Shown here: positions 1 to 6,999 of the stretch, one piece after another
Layout of the letters: each line of letters begins with the position of its first letter
Position numbering within the stretch: position 1 is the first letter of the stretch
Source of the DNA: RPQJ01 sp036277615
Lineage (GTDB): Bacteria > Pseudomonadota > Gammaproteobacteria > Steroidobacterales > Steroidobacteraceae
Reading direction: 5' to 3'
Assembly (NCBI GenBank): GCA_036277615.1
Contig: DASUMQ010000253.1
Coordinates: 1-16,312 of the forward strand
Length of the DNA stretch: 16,312 bases
The notes under the pieces: model-generated
Seen by the model: the letters and a program-made list of their open reading frames with translations, nothing else
Database searches by the model: none
Told to the model about the DNA's origin: nothing
Translations under genes and position numbers: made by a program

Positions 1-1194
1 GCGCAGGTGTTGCGGCAATTCGATCCCCGCCGCGCGGATGCGCCGGTCGAGTTCCTCGTGCCAGTGATAGATGCGTCGCTCCTGGTAATTGAGCGTCATG
101 CCGCGAAAGCCCGGCGACTCGACCGACTTCTGGATCTTCTCGGCGAACTGCAGGTCTTCGTCGAGGATGCGATCGAAGTTGGCGATGCGCGTGTGCCACA
201 GCGGATTCAGCGGCTCGTCGCCCCAGTCCGGCGCGAACCAGTGGCATTCGATGCGCATCGAGTCCGGGCCGGTCGGCCAGAACACGAGAAACGGGCAGCC
301 GGACGGGTCGATCGGCGTCACGAGGTTGGGGTAAATGTTCCAGGACGGGTTGTTGCGCGTCGAAATGACCGTGGCGGTCTCCACGCGGCGCATGCCGCGC
401 GTGCCGGGATCGATCCAGTCCGGACGACGGTTCGGCGTGACCATCAGCGAGTGACCGTGACGGTAGAGCGCGATGGTCGTGCCGCGATGGTCGAGGAAGC
501 GGTCGACCGTGTTCTGGTGGATGGACTTGAGGTGGTAGGTCTCGAGGAATGCGTCGAGCAGCACCTTGACGTTGCACTTGAGGTCGTAGCCGTGCTTTTC
601 GACGAAACGCAGCGACTCCGGCTGGAACTGTTCGAGGTGCGCGGGAATGGGGCCGAGTTCCTCGAGCAACGGCCGGGCATCCGGGTCTTCGTTGATGAAC
701 ACCCAGTTCGCGAGCATTTCGCAGCGCACCGACACGAGCGCATGCCGGCTCATGTCGAGGCCGACGAAGTCGCGCTTGTCGCGCAGGTTGATCAACCGGC
801 CGTCGAGCGCATAAGTCCAGCCGTGGTAGGAGCAGACGAGACCGTCGCAACGTCCCGTGTCGGACTTGACGAGCGGAGCGCCGCGGTGCCGGCAGGTGTT
901 GTAGAACGCGCGGATCTTCATGTCCTTGCCGCGCAGGATCAGGATCGGCGAACCCGTCTTGGTCCAGAGCAGGAAGCTGCCGGCCTCGGGCACTTCGTCG
1001 GCGTGACAGGCGTAGAGCCACGACCGCTTCCAGAGACCCTGCTGCTCGGCGGCCAGGAAGGTCGGGTCGTTGTACCGGCCGCCCGGGATCGACGGCAGTT
1101 GCGGAAATCCCTCCGGCGGTCCCTCGCGAGTGGCCTCGTACTCCATCCCCTCGGTGAACCGGCGGACGAAACGTTCGGTTGCGGCAGCGTCCAT
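1..1194 (-). CDS. Rieske non-heme iron oxygenase, alpha subunit (3' end beyond window)
   Basis: This is the catalytic subunit of a ring-hydroxylating or related Rieske oxygenase. The frame is open for 398 codons from ATG at 1194 to the window edge with no stop, so the C-terminus is missing. The Rieske 2Fe-2S ligands are C101-x-H103 (CRHRG) and C121-x2-H124 (CSYHGW). The mononuclear iron site shows H221 and H226 in the stretch ETYHLKSIH, and the third carboxylate is probably D347 in DEDLQFAEKIQ. GAGAGGA about 8 bases upstream supports the start. The gene diverges from the GST genes across a 129-bp region that holds an operator. No beta-subunit gene is visible before the edge, so whether this is an alpha3 or alpha3beta3 enzyme is open. 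The family call is very secure; the substrate is unknown. Confidence 0.93.
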   Translation of the reverse strand, partial: MDAAATERFVRRFTEGMEYEATREGPPEGFPQLPSIPGGRYNDPTFLAAEQQGLWKRSWLYACHADEVPEAGSFLLWTKTGSPILILRGKDMKIRAFYNTCRHRGAPLVKSDTGRCDGLVCSYHGWTYALDGRLINLRDKRDFVGLDMSRHALVSVRCEMLANWVFINEDPDARPLLEELGPIPAHLEQFQPESLRFVEKHGYDLKCNVKVLLDAFLETYHLKSIHQNTVDRFLDHRGTTIALYRHGHSLMVTPNRRPDWIDPGTRGMRRVETATVISTRNNPSWNIYPNLVTPIDPSGCPFLVFWPTGPDSMRIECHWFAPDWGDEPLNPLWHTRIANFDRILDEDLQFAEKIQKSVESPGFRGMTLNYQERRIYHWHEELDRRIRAAGIELPQHLR

Positions 1195-1223
1195 CGTGCG
1201 GGTCCTCTCGAACTGACCGGTCC

Positions 1224-1229
1224 AGTATA
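1224..1229 (-). promoter_or_regulatory. Predicted -10 box for the Rieske oxygenase gene
   Basis: TATACT on the minus strand lies 20 bp from operator site 1. It would start transcription near 1217, about 23 bases before the ATG. The -35 position (TTTCTT at 17-bp spacing) is poor and overlaps the operator edge. Confidence 0.6.
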
Positions 1230-1249
1230 GGTGCCGGCCCTGCCAAAAG

Positions 1250-1267
1250 AAACAAACCTGACTGTTT
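1250..1267. promoter_or_regulatory. Operator site 1 (shared by divergent promoters)
   Basis: AAACAAACCTGACTGTTT is an imperfect inverted repeat (6 of 8 arm pairs match, 2-bp centre). Its right half, GACTGTTT, is identical to the right half of the perfect copy at 14231-14248. It lies exactly 20 bp from a -10-like hexamer in both directions. It is probably bound by the TetR-family protein encoded at 15187; that link is inferred from proximity and repetition. Confidence 0.7.
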
Positions 1268-1287
1268 TTTTCTGAGGCGCTTTTCCT

Positions 1288-1293
1288 TATAGT
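1288..1293 (+). promoter_or_regulatory. Predicted -10 box for the GST operon
   Basis: TATAGT lies exactly 20 bp downstream of operator site 1. It would start transcription near 1300, about 24 bases before the GTG start at 1324. At 17-bp spacing the -35 position is only a T-run (1265-1270), which overlaps the operator end. Confidence 0.6.
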
Positions 1294-1323
1294 CGGAGCG
1301 TACCCGGGCACAGGGGCGAGGGC

Positions 1324-2235
1324 GTGAGCGAGCCGATCCTGCATCACTTCGACTGGTCGCCGTACGCCGAAAAGGTGCGCGTGCTGCTGGGCATCAAGGG
1401 ACTCGCCTGGCGCAGCGTCCAGATCCCGATGGTGATGCCCAAGCCCGACCTCACCGCGCTCACGGGCGGCTACCGCAAGACGCCCGTGTTGCAGGTCGGC
1501 GCGGACGTCTACTGCGACACGAGCTGCATCGCGCGGGAACTCGAGGCGCGGTGGCCTGAACCGACGCTGTTTCCCGACGCCGGCCGCGGTCTCGCGATTG
1601 CACTCGCGGCCTGGGCCGACCGCTTCTTCGAGCCGGGCGCCGGCCTTTCGATGGGCCTCAACGACGAACTGCCGGCCGACCTGCTGCAGGACCGCCGCGA
1701 GTTCTTCAGCCACATGGATTTTTCGACGTTCGCCGAGCGTACGCCGCACATGTTCGGCCAGGCGCTGGCGCACGCGGCACTGGTGGAGGATCAGCTTGCG
1801 GACGGGCGCGCCTTCCTCTCCGGCGACCGCCCCGGCCTCGTCGACGCGACGGCGTATTACGTGCTGTGGATGTTGCGAGGCTTCATCGCCGCGATGCCCG
1901 CGTTGCTGCAGCCGTATCGACACGTAGCCGCGTGGGAGCAGCGCGTGCGGGCCGTGGGACACGGGCGACGCAGCGACATCGAGGCGCGCGAGGCGCTCGA
2001 GGTGGCCCGCGCGTCGACGCCGACGGCCGGCTCGGGCGTTGCCGTCGACGACCCGTCGCGGCTGCAGGCCGGCCAGCGTGTGACCGTGACGCCGGACGAT
2101 TACGGCAAGGTGGCGGTCGCGGGGGACCTCGTCACGCTCGACCGTCACTGCGTTTCGATCCGTCGTCACGACGAGCGGGCAGGCGAGGTCGTCGTGCACT
2201 TTCCGCGCATCGGCTACGTCGTGGCGGCCGCATGA
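1324..2235 (+). CDS. Glutathione S-transferase family protein with C-terminal extension
   Basis: A cytosolic GST-fold protein of 303 residues, longer than the usual 200-230. The N-terminal thioredoxin-like domain (about 1-80) carries SPYAEKVR (S12, Y14), the cis-proline motif TPVLQ (P54) and a D65-T66 pair at the glutathione gamma-glutamyl site. A helical C-terminal domain follows (about 90-230). A further segment of about 65 residues (about 245-300) looks beta-rich and ends in VVVHFPRIGYVV. The same architecture is known in pseudomonad GSTs of unassigned function. The GTG start follows a purine-rich GGGGCGAGGG. Its stop overlaps the start of the next gene (ATGA), and it is paralogous to the third gene of the operon. 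It may conjugate glutathione to a reactive intermediate or remove it; the substrate is unknown. Confidence 0.88.
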   Translation: MSEPILHHFDWSPYAEKVRVLLGIKGLAWRSVQIPMVMPKPDLTALTGGYRKTPVLQVGADVYCDTSCIARELEARWPEPTLFPDAGRGLAIALAAWADRFFEPGAGLSMGLNDELPADLLQDRREFFSHMDFSTFAERTPHMFGQALAHAALVEDQLADGRAFLSGDRPGLVDATAYYVLWMLRGFIAAMPALLQPYRHVAAWEQRVRAVGHGRRSDIEAREALEVARASTPTAGSGVAVDDPSRLQAGQRVTVTPDDYGKVAVAGDLVTLDRHCVSIRRHDERAGEVVVHFPRIGYVVAAA

Positions 2236-2933
2236 TCGAGGTTCACTTCTTCCCGTCGCCCAACGGCCTCAAGGTGCCGATGATGCTCGAGGAGTGCGGG
2301 TTGCCGTACCGTCTCGTCGACGTCGACATTTTGCGTGGCGCGCAGTTCGCACCGGACTTCCTCGAGATCAGTCCGAACAACCGGATCCCGGCCATCGTCG
2401 ATCTCGACGCGCCGGGCGGGCCGCTCCCGGTCTTCGAATCGGGGGCAATCCTGCAGTACCTCGCGGAGAAGTCGGGGCGGCTGCTGCCGCACGACGTGCG
2501 CGGTCGGTACGACGTGCTGCCGTGGGTGTACTGGCAGGTCGCGGGCCTCGGTCCGATGGCAGGGCAGGCGCACCACTTCCGCATGTTCGCGAAAGAGAAG
2601 GTCGAGTACGGCATCCAGCGGTACACCGACGAGATGAACCGGCTGTACGGCGTGCTGCAGCGACGGCTGGCCGGGCGCGAGTACATCGCGGGCGAGTACT
2701 CGATCGCGGACATCGCCTGCTTCCCGTGGATCGTCCACCACGAGTGGCAAGGCCAGTCGCTCGCGGACTTCCCCGAAGTGGAGCGCTGGTTCGCGGCCGT
2801 GCGCGACCGGCCCGCGACGCGGCGCGCGTATGCCAACGGGCACGTGCGCATGGCCGATGCCGAGGCCTACCGGTTCCTCTACGGCCAGACCGCGCAGGCG
2901 GTCGAGCAGCAGCGCAAGGAGCACGAGCGGTGA
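2232..2933 (+). CDS. Nu-class glutathione transferase (YfcG/YghU-like)
   Basis: A 233-residue cytosolic GST that closely resembles E. coli YfcG along its length. Shared features include the N-terminal FFPSPNGLKV stretch, ISPNNRIPAIVD (47-57), FESGAILQYLAEK (68-80), the WQVAGLGPMAGQAHHF segment and YSIADIACFPW. S9 and N11 sit where YfcG uses T9 and N11 to hold glutathione; there is no classical catalytic Tyr, Ser or Cys. Nu-class enzymes characteristically act as GSH-dependent disulfide reductases or remove glutathione from thioethers. The ATG overlaps the previous stop, and its own TGA is overlapped by the next GTG, so the three GSTs are probably translationally coupled. A role in releasing glutathione from an intermediate made by its neighbours is inference. 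Confidence 0.92.
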   Translation: MIEVHFFPSPNGLKVPMMLEECGLPYRLVDVDILRGAQFAPDFLEISPNNRIPAIVDLDAPGGPLPVFESGAILQYLAEKSGRLLPHDVRGRYDVLPWVYWQVAGLGPMAGQAHHFRMFAKEKVEYGIQRYTDEMNRLYGVLQRRLAGREYIAGEYSIADIACFPWIVHHEWQGQSLADFPEVERWFAAVRDRPATRRAYANGHVRMADAEAYRFLYGQTAQAVEQQRKEHER

Positions 2934-3835
2934 CCGACCTGATACTGCACCACTACGACGCTTCGCCGTTCACACAACGGGCGCTGCGCATGCTCGGGAT
3001 CAAGCGTCTCGAGTGGCGGTCCGTCACGACGCCGATGATGCCGCCCAAGGACGACCTCGTTGCGCTCACGGGCGGCTATCGCGGCACGCCGGTGCTGCAG
3101 ATCGGCGCCGACGTCTACGTCGACTCGCAGCGCATCGCGCGCGAACTCGAACGACGCTACCGCCAACCGACGCTGTTCCCCGACGGCAACGAAGGGCTCG
3201 CGTACGCGGCCGTCAAATGGGCGGACGCGTTCTTCCGCGCCGGCCTGCACGTCGCGATCGGCACGTCGAGCACCGAATGGCCGGCGGAGTTCCGCAAGGA
3301 CCGGCAAGGCGTGTTTCCGGACATCGATTTCGAGCACGTCGACGTCGAGCACGCGCGCGCGCAACTGCGCGTTCACGCGGGATTCGTCGAGCAGCAACTC
3401 GCCGATGGGCGGCCGTTCCTGACCGGTGATGCGGCGGGCCTCGTCGACATCCACGCGTGGACGGTGCCGTGGTTCACGCGCGCTCTGCCGGGCGTCGCCG
3501 AGGTCTACGCCGCCTGCCCGCGTCTCGCCGACTGGGAAGCGCGTGTCACGGCGCTGGGCGAGGGCACGCGGATCGACTGCACGGCCGAGGAGGCGCTCGA
3601 GGTGGCGCGCTCGTCGACGCCGGAGGCCTGTGCCGTCGTGCCCACCGACGCGCAGCCGTTGCGGGCCCACATGCGCGTCGAGGTGTGCCCGGACGACACC
3701 CGCCGCGGCGCAACGCAGGGCGAACTGGTGTCGCTCGACTGGAACGAGGTCGGTGTGCTGCGGCGCGACCCGCGTTGCGGCGAGGTGATCGTGCACTTCC
3801 CGCGGCTGGGCTACCGCGTGACGCCGCTCGACTAG
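2930..3835 (+). CDS. Glutathione S-transferase family protein with C-terminal extension (paralogue)
   Basis: A 301-residue paralogue of the first GST in this operon. Shared blocks include LTGGYRGTPVLQIGADVY, IARELE, QPTLFPD, EEALEVAR-STP and the C-terminal VIVHFPRLGYRV. The N-terminal thioredoxin-like domain has SPF at 12-14, cis-proline P54 and D65-S66 at the glutathione site. The same beta-rich C-terminal extension of about 65 residues is present. The start is GTG at 2930 (GTGA), overlapping the previous stop; translating further upstream would read through the Nu-class gene in another frame. Divergence from the first copy is considerable, mostly in the helical domain (about 100-150), which suggests an old duplication with different substrate pockets. 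It ends 3 bases from the converging CoA-transferase gene. Confidence 0.88.
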   Translation: MTDLILHHYDASPFTQRALRMLGIKRLEWRSVTTPMMPPKDDLVALTGGYRGTPVLQIGADVYVDSQRIARELERRYRQPTLFPDGNEGLAYAAVKWADAFFRAGLHVAIGTSSTEWPAEFRKDRQGVFPDIDFEHVDVEHARAQLRVHAGFVEQQLADGRPFLTGDAAGLVDIHAWTVPWFTRALPGVAEVYAACPRLADWEARVTALGEGTRIDCTAEEALEVARSSTPEACAVVPTDAQPLRAHMRVEVCPDDTRRGATQGELVSLDWNEVGVLRRDPRCGEVIVHFPRLGYRVTPLD

Positions 3836-3838
3836 GGC

Positions 3839-5026
3839 TCAGACGACCCCGTCGGCGCGCAGCGCCGCGATTTCGTCGTCCGAATACCCGAGCCCGCGCA
3901 GGATGTCGTCCGTGTGCTCGCCGAGCAGCGGCGGGCGCCGGGCGATGCCGCCGCCGGACACGCCGAGCTGCAGCGGCAGGTCGGGCACGGACGCGGGTCG
4001 CGGCAATCCCGGGAAGTCCGCGATCTGCTTCAACCACTGCATCGCCTCGACCTGCGGATGTTCGAGCGCCTGCTGCACCGTGTGCACCGGGCCGCACGGC
4101 AACCCCGCGGCCTCGAGTTCCGCGAGTGCTTGCTCGTTCGACCGCTCCGCACACCACGCGCGCGTGCGCGCCAGGATTTCTGCGCTGTGATCGCCGCGCG
4201 ACTGGTCGGACTGGAAGTGTGGATCGGCGATCCACCGGTCCGCGTCGCCCATCAGTCTGGCCCAACGGCGGAACAGGCCGTTGCCGACCGTGTGCACGAG
4301 CACGTGGCCGTCGCGGGTCGCGAACACGTCCGAGGGCGCCGAGGTCTGCACGCGGTTGCCCGAGGGCACGCGGTCGAGACCGAGCGCGCTCTGCTCGACC
4401 AGGTGCGAGCCGAACACCGCCATGGCCGTGCCGAGCAGCGTCGCCTTCACTTCCTGGCCTTCGCCGCTCTGCGCGCGGTGCATCAGCGCGGCGAGCGTGC
4501 CGAACGCCGACAGCACGGCGGTCGAGAAATCCACGTAAGGGGCCGCCGCCTTGACCGGCTGCCCGGGCGTGCCGGTCATGTACATCGCGCCCGACATCGC
4601 CTGGCCCACGCCGTCGAACCCACCGCGATCGGCGAGTGGACCCGATTCACCGAACGAAGTCTGCGTGACCAGGATGATGTCGGCGCGAACGCGTTGCAGC
4701 GTATCGTAGTCGAGGCCGAGCGCCCGCAGGCCTGCCGGCGGCAGGTTCGCGACGACGACGTCCGCGGTGCGCACGAGCCGCTCGACGACCTCTCGCCCTT
4801 TCGGCGACGCGGGATCGAGCGTCAGCGATTTCTTGTTGCAGGCCGTCTGGAAAAAGACGCCGCCTTCGCCCGTGGCCGCGATCGGCGCGATGTAGCGGTC
4901 CTCGCCGCCGTCGCGGCGCTCGACGCGAATCACCTCGGCGCCGAGGTACCCGAGCAGCGTCGCGCAGTACGGACCGGCCACGTAGCGACCGAAATCGAGC
5001 ACGCGCACGCCGCCCAGCACGCCCAT
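3839..5026 (-). CDS. Type III CoA-transferase (CaiB/BaiF family)
   Basis: A 395-residue protein that moves CoA between carboxylic acids, here probably activating a pathway acid. The N-terminal Rossmann-like block is typical (LGGVRVLDFGRYVAGPYCATLLGYLGAEVIRVE), as are NKKSLTLDP and the central GGFDGVGQAMSG. D166 in PYVDFSTAVLSAFGTLAAL matches the catalytic aspartate that forms the acyl anhydride in this family. The length is normal. The ATG lies 4 bases after the acyl-CoA dehydrogenase stop, with AGAGGCG upstream, so the two genes are almost certainly co-transcribed. Annotations such as formyl-CoA or L-carnitine transferase would over-specify it. It runs convergently into the GST operon with no room for a terminator. 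Confidence 0.93.
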   Translation of the reverse strand: MGVLGGVRVLDFGRYVAGPYCATLLGYLGAEVIRVERRDGGEDRYIAPIAATGEGGVFFQTACNKKSLTLDPASPKGREVVERLVRTADVVVANLPPAGLRALGLDYDTLQRVRADIILVTQTSFGESGPLADRGGFDGVGQAMSGAMYMTGTPGQPVKAAAPYVDFSTAVLSAFGTLAALMHRAQSGEGQEVKATLLGTAMAVFGSHLVEQSALGLDRVPSGNRVQTSAPSDVFATRDGHVLVHTVGNGLFRRWARLMGDADRWIADPHFQSDQSRGDHSAEILARTRAWCAERSNEQALAELEAAGLPCGPVHTVQQALEHPQVEAMQWLKQIADFPGLPRPASVPDLPLQLGVSGGGIARRPPLLGEHTDDILRGLGYSDDEIAALRADGVV

Positions 5027-5030
5027 GCGT

Positions 5031-6191
5031 TCAGCGCCTCTGGTCGAAGCGGCGACCGACCATCGCGCCCGCGATGTTGACCTTCTGGATGTCGATGGCG
5101 CCGCCGGCGATGCCCCAGCCCCAGGCGTCGCGGAGCCGGCGCTCCATCGGGTATTCGCGCGAATACCCGTAACCGCCCATCAGCTGCACGGCGTGGCCGC
5201 AGACCTCGCGCGCGATCTCGTTCGCGAAGCATTTCGCCACCGAGGAATCGAGGATGCTCGGCAGGCCGTCCTGCGCGTTCGACGCCGCGCGATGGATCAG
5301 CAGTCGCGCCGCCTCGATCCGCATCTTCATCTCGGCGAGCCGGATCTGTACGGCCTGGAACTCCACCAGCGGCTTGCCGAACTGCTCGCGCTCCTGCACG
5401 TACTCCAGCACGTCTTCGAGTGCGCCCGAGGCCTGCGCGAGGCCCATCGTCGCATTGCCGCAGCGCTCGAGGTCGAACGCTTCCATGAGCTTCTTGAAGC
5501 CCCCCGCCGGCACGACCACGTTATCGGCGGGAACGGTCGCGTTGTCGAAATAGATGTCCGAGGAGGGCACGCCACGGAATCCCATCAGGCTCTCGGGCCG
5601 ACCGAACGTGACGCCCGGCGTGTCCTTTTCGACGTAGACCGCGCCGATGCCCCGTGCGCCTTCGTCCTCCGACATGCGGCAATACACGACGTAGCCGTCC
5701 GCGTGACCGCCGCCCGAGCACCAGCGCTTGGTGCCGTTCAGGATCACCGCGTCGCCCTTGCGCTCGGCGCGCGTCGTGAGGTCGGTGAGTGCCGAGCCCG
5801 CCTGCGGCTCCGACATCGACACGGCCACCTGGATCTCGCCGCGACACACCGCGGGCACGACGCGCTGCCGCAGCGATTCGGAGGCGAAGCGCTCGATCGC
5901 GCGCACGGGGCCGACGCAGGACTCGAACACTGGAAATGCGACGGCCGAGGACACCTTGCCGAACTCCTCGAGCACGAGCAGCGCTTCGACGTTGCCGAGC
6001 CCGAGGCCGCCGTAGCGCTCCGGCACGTTGATGCCGAGAAAGCCCATCTCCGCGAAATCCTTCACGAGCGACTTGTCGGGCGCGTGCCCGGTCTCTTCGC
6101 ATTCGCGGGCGACCAGGGGCAACTTCGCGCGGGCGTACGTGCGCGCGGCATCCTGCAGCGAGCGCTGTTCGTCGGTCAGCTGGAAGTTCAC
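5031..6191 (-). CDS. Acyl-CoA dehydrogenase
   Basis: A FAD-dependent acyl-CoA dehydrogenase of 386 residues, introducing a double bond alpha-beta to the CoA thioester. Typical blocks are FLGINVPERYGGLGL (51-65), VSMSEPQAGSAL (125-135), LNGTKRWCSGG (151-161), the REQFGKPL helix and LMGGYGYSREYPMERRLRDA (337-356). The usual C-terminal catalytic Glu (IYEGT in medium-chain enzymes) is replaced: IAGGA at 361-365 puts a glycine there. E242 in FDLERCGNA occupies the alternative base position used by isovaleryl- and long-chain enzymes. I chose GTG at 6191 because GAGGAG lies 8 bases before it and the protein then begins VNFQLTDEQRSLQ, as in the family; the frame is open further upstream, but only over unlike residues. 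It lies between the ferredoxin and CoA-transferase genes. Confidence 0.93.
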   Translation of the reverse strand: MNFQLTDEQRSLQDAARTYARAKLPLVARECEETGHAPDKSLVKDFAEMGFLGINVPERYGGLGLGNVEALLVLEEFGKVSSAVAFPVFESCVGPVRAIERFASESLRQRVVPAVCRGEIQVAVSMSEPQAGSALTDLTTRAERKGDAVILNGTKRWCSGGGHADGYVVYCRMSEDEGARGIGAVYVEKDTPGVTFGRPESLMGFRGVPSSDIYFDNATVPADNVVVPAGGFKKLMEAFDLERCGNATMGLAQASGALEDVLEYVQEREQFGKPLVEFQAVQIRLAEMKMRIEAARLLIHRAASNAQDGLPSILDSSVAKCFANEIAREVCGHAVQLMGGYGYSREYPMERRLRDAWGWGIAGGAIDIQKVNIAGAMVGRRFDQRR

Positions 6192-6216
6192 GCGGCAGGC
6201 TCCTCGTGGCGAACGG

Positions 6217-6534
6217 TCAGACCTGGACTTCGATGCGCCCGTCGACGACGCGCACCGGATAACTCGCAAGCGGCACGGTGGCGGGCGCGCCGAGCACGGC
6301 GCCCGTGCGCACGTCGAAGCTTGCGCCGTGCAACGGGCAGATCACGCGGGTGCCGCGCAGGCGGCCTTCGTCGAGCCTGGCGTAGGCGTGGCTGCAGACG
6401 TTGTGTACCGCGTGCACGTTGCCGTCCTTCGCGTGCACGACCAGCACCGGCTGTTCCGCGAGCGTCACGCAGCGCATCGTCCCTGGTGCGAGCTCGGACA
6501 GCGCAAGTGCTGGCAGGTACGGTTTTTCAACCAA
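6217..6534 (-). CDS. Rieske-type 2Fe-2S ferredoxin
   Basis: A 105-residue soluble Rieske ferredoxin, the electron carrier that feeds Rieske oxygenases. The cluster ligands are C47-x-H49 (CSHAYARL) and C66-x2-H69 (CPLHGASFD), with the characteristic FDVRTGAVLGAPA after the second pair. The start is TTG at 6534. An in-frame TGA lies two codons upstream, and the next ATG (residue 20) would remove the first beta strands. The ribosome site is weak (CCGAG). It leads a three-gene operon with acyl-CoA dehydrogenase (25-bp gap) and CoA-transferase. Both Rieske oxygenases in the window are likely partners, but no ferredoxin reductase gene is present, so electrons must come from a protein encoded elsewhere. 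A nitrite reductase small-subunit-like assignment is less likely here. Confidence 0.92.
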   Translation of the reverse strand: MVEKPYLPALALSELAPGTMRCVTLAEQPVLVVHAKDGNVHAVHNVCSHAYARLDEGRLRGTRVICPLHGASFDVRTGAVLGAPATVPLASYPVRVVDGRIEVQV

Positions 6535-6554
6535 GGTTCACTCGGGCGGAATGA

Positions 6555-6570
6555 CGGCGGACACCCGCCG
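6555..6570. repeat. Short G+C-rich inverted repeat beside the ferredoxin -10 box
   Basis: CGGCGG-ACAC-CCGCCG is a perfect 6-bp stem with a 4-base loop, one base from the predicted ferredoxin -10 hexamer. The predicted transcript start (about 6565) falls inside it, so it would not be transcribed whole. It could be a minor protein-binding site or chance in G+C-rich DNA. Confidence 0.3.
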
Positions 6571-6571
6571 C

Positions 6572-6577
6572 AATGTA
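6572..6577 (-). promoter_or_regulatory. Predicted -10 box for the ferredoxin operon
   Basis: TACATT on the minus strand lies 19 bp from operator site 2. It would start transcription near 6565, about 30 bases before the TTG start. It is a weak match (4 of 6) and is supported mainly by its spacing to the operator. Confidence 0.45.
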
Positions 6578-6596
6578 CCGCATCGAGGGAAAAAAG

Positions 6597-6614
6597 AAAC
6601 AGGCTTGACTGTTT
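6597..6614. promoter_or_regulatory. Operator site 2 (between ferredoxin and ABM genes)
   Basis: AAACAGGCTTGACTGTTT pairs at 7 of 8 arm positions. An additional flanking G-C pair (6596 and 6615) extends the dyad to 20 bp. It differs from the perfect copy at 14231-14248 by one base. It lies 19 and 21 bp from plausible -10 hexamers of the two divergent transcripts. Confidence 0.78.
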
Positions 6615-6635
6615 CTTTCCGGCGAATTCGGGTGC

Positions 6636-6641
6636 TACCAT
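6636..6641 (+). promoter_or_regulatory. Predicted extended -10 box for the ABM gene pair
   Basis: TACCAT, preceded by TGC (an extended -10 arrangement), lies 21 bp downstream of operator site 2. It would start transcription near 6648, about 20 bases before the ATG at 6668 and just ahead of the ribosome site GAGGGGA. Confidence 0.5.
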
Positions 6642-6667
6642 CCACACGACATACCCGAGGGGAATGC

Positions 6668-6964
6668 ATGCCGCGCATCACTTTCATCTCCCGGATGACC
6701 GTCAAGCCGGGACGCGAGCGGGACTTCGTCGACGCGTGCAACGAATTGACCGCGAGCGTCCGGAAGCACGAGCCCGGCGTGATCTACTACGAATTCTTCA
6801 AGCTGCGCGAACCGCGTCGCTACGCCGTGCTCGAGTCGTTCCCGAGCGAGGAGGACGAGCACGCGCACATGAATTCCGCGTGGCTCGCCGCCGTCGCCCC
6901 GCGGATCGTCGAGTGCATCGACGGCACCTGGGAGCGTGAGTACCTCGACGCGTTCGAGCCCTGA
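6668..6964 (+). CDS. Small ABM-fold (antibiotic biosynthesis monooxygenase-like) protein
   Basis: A 98-residue ferredoxin-like alpha/beta barrel protein of the ABM family. It shows the usual order: strand ITFISRMTVKPGRERDF, helix, then VIYYEFFKLREPRRYAVLESFPSEEDEHAHMNS, where the alternating Y-x-E and the W-x-S/F-like strand plus helix are diagnostic. ABM proteins act as dimers. Some oxidise quinol-type or polyketide substrates without cofactor, some degrade heme, and many have unknown roles, so catalysis is not proven. ATG at 6668 is supported by GAGGGGAAT just upstream. It is followed 35 bases later by a second ABM-like gene. A role in oxidising a hydroxylated aromatic made by the Rieske oxygenases is inference. 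Confidence 0.82.
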   Translation: MPRITFISRMTVKPGRERDFVDACNELTASVRKHEPGVIYYEFFKLREPRRYAVLESFPSEEDEHAHMNSAWLAAVAPRIVECIDGTWEREYLDAFEP

Positions 6965-6999
6965 CCGTTTCACTGTCTTTCGACGAGGATCAGCGATAC

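Noticed and set aside
7..1230. Long plus-strand open frame of about 400 codons opposite the Rieske oxygenase
   Set aside because: It is the antisense shadow of a G+C-biased gene; the residues are Arg/Val/Glu-rich with no domain, and the minus-strand frame has the full Rieske motifs.
5025..6554. Plus-strand open frame of about 500 codons opposite acyl-CoA dehydrogenase and ferredoxin
   Set aside because: It is antisense to two recognisable genes and has no family features or credible ribosome site.
6597..6614. TTGACT in the repeated element as a sigma-70 -35 box
   Set aside because: The spacing to the -10 hexamers would be about 24-25 bp, too long, and the element works symmetrically in both directions at two gaps. 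At 15130 it remains possible as an alternative.
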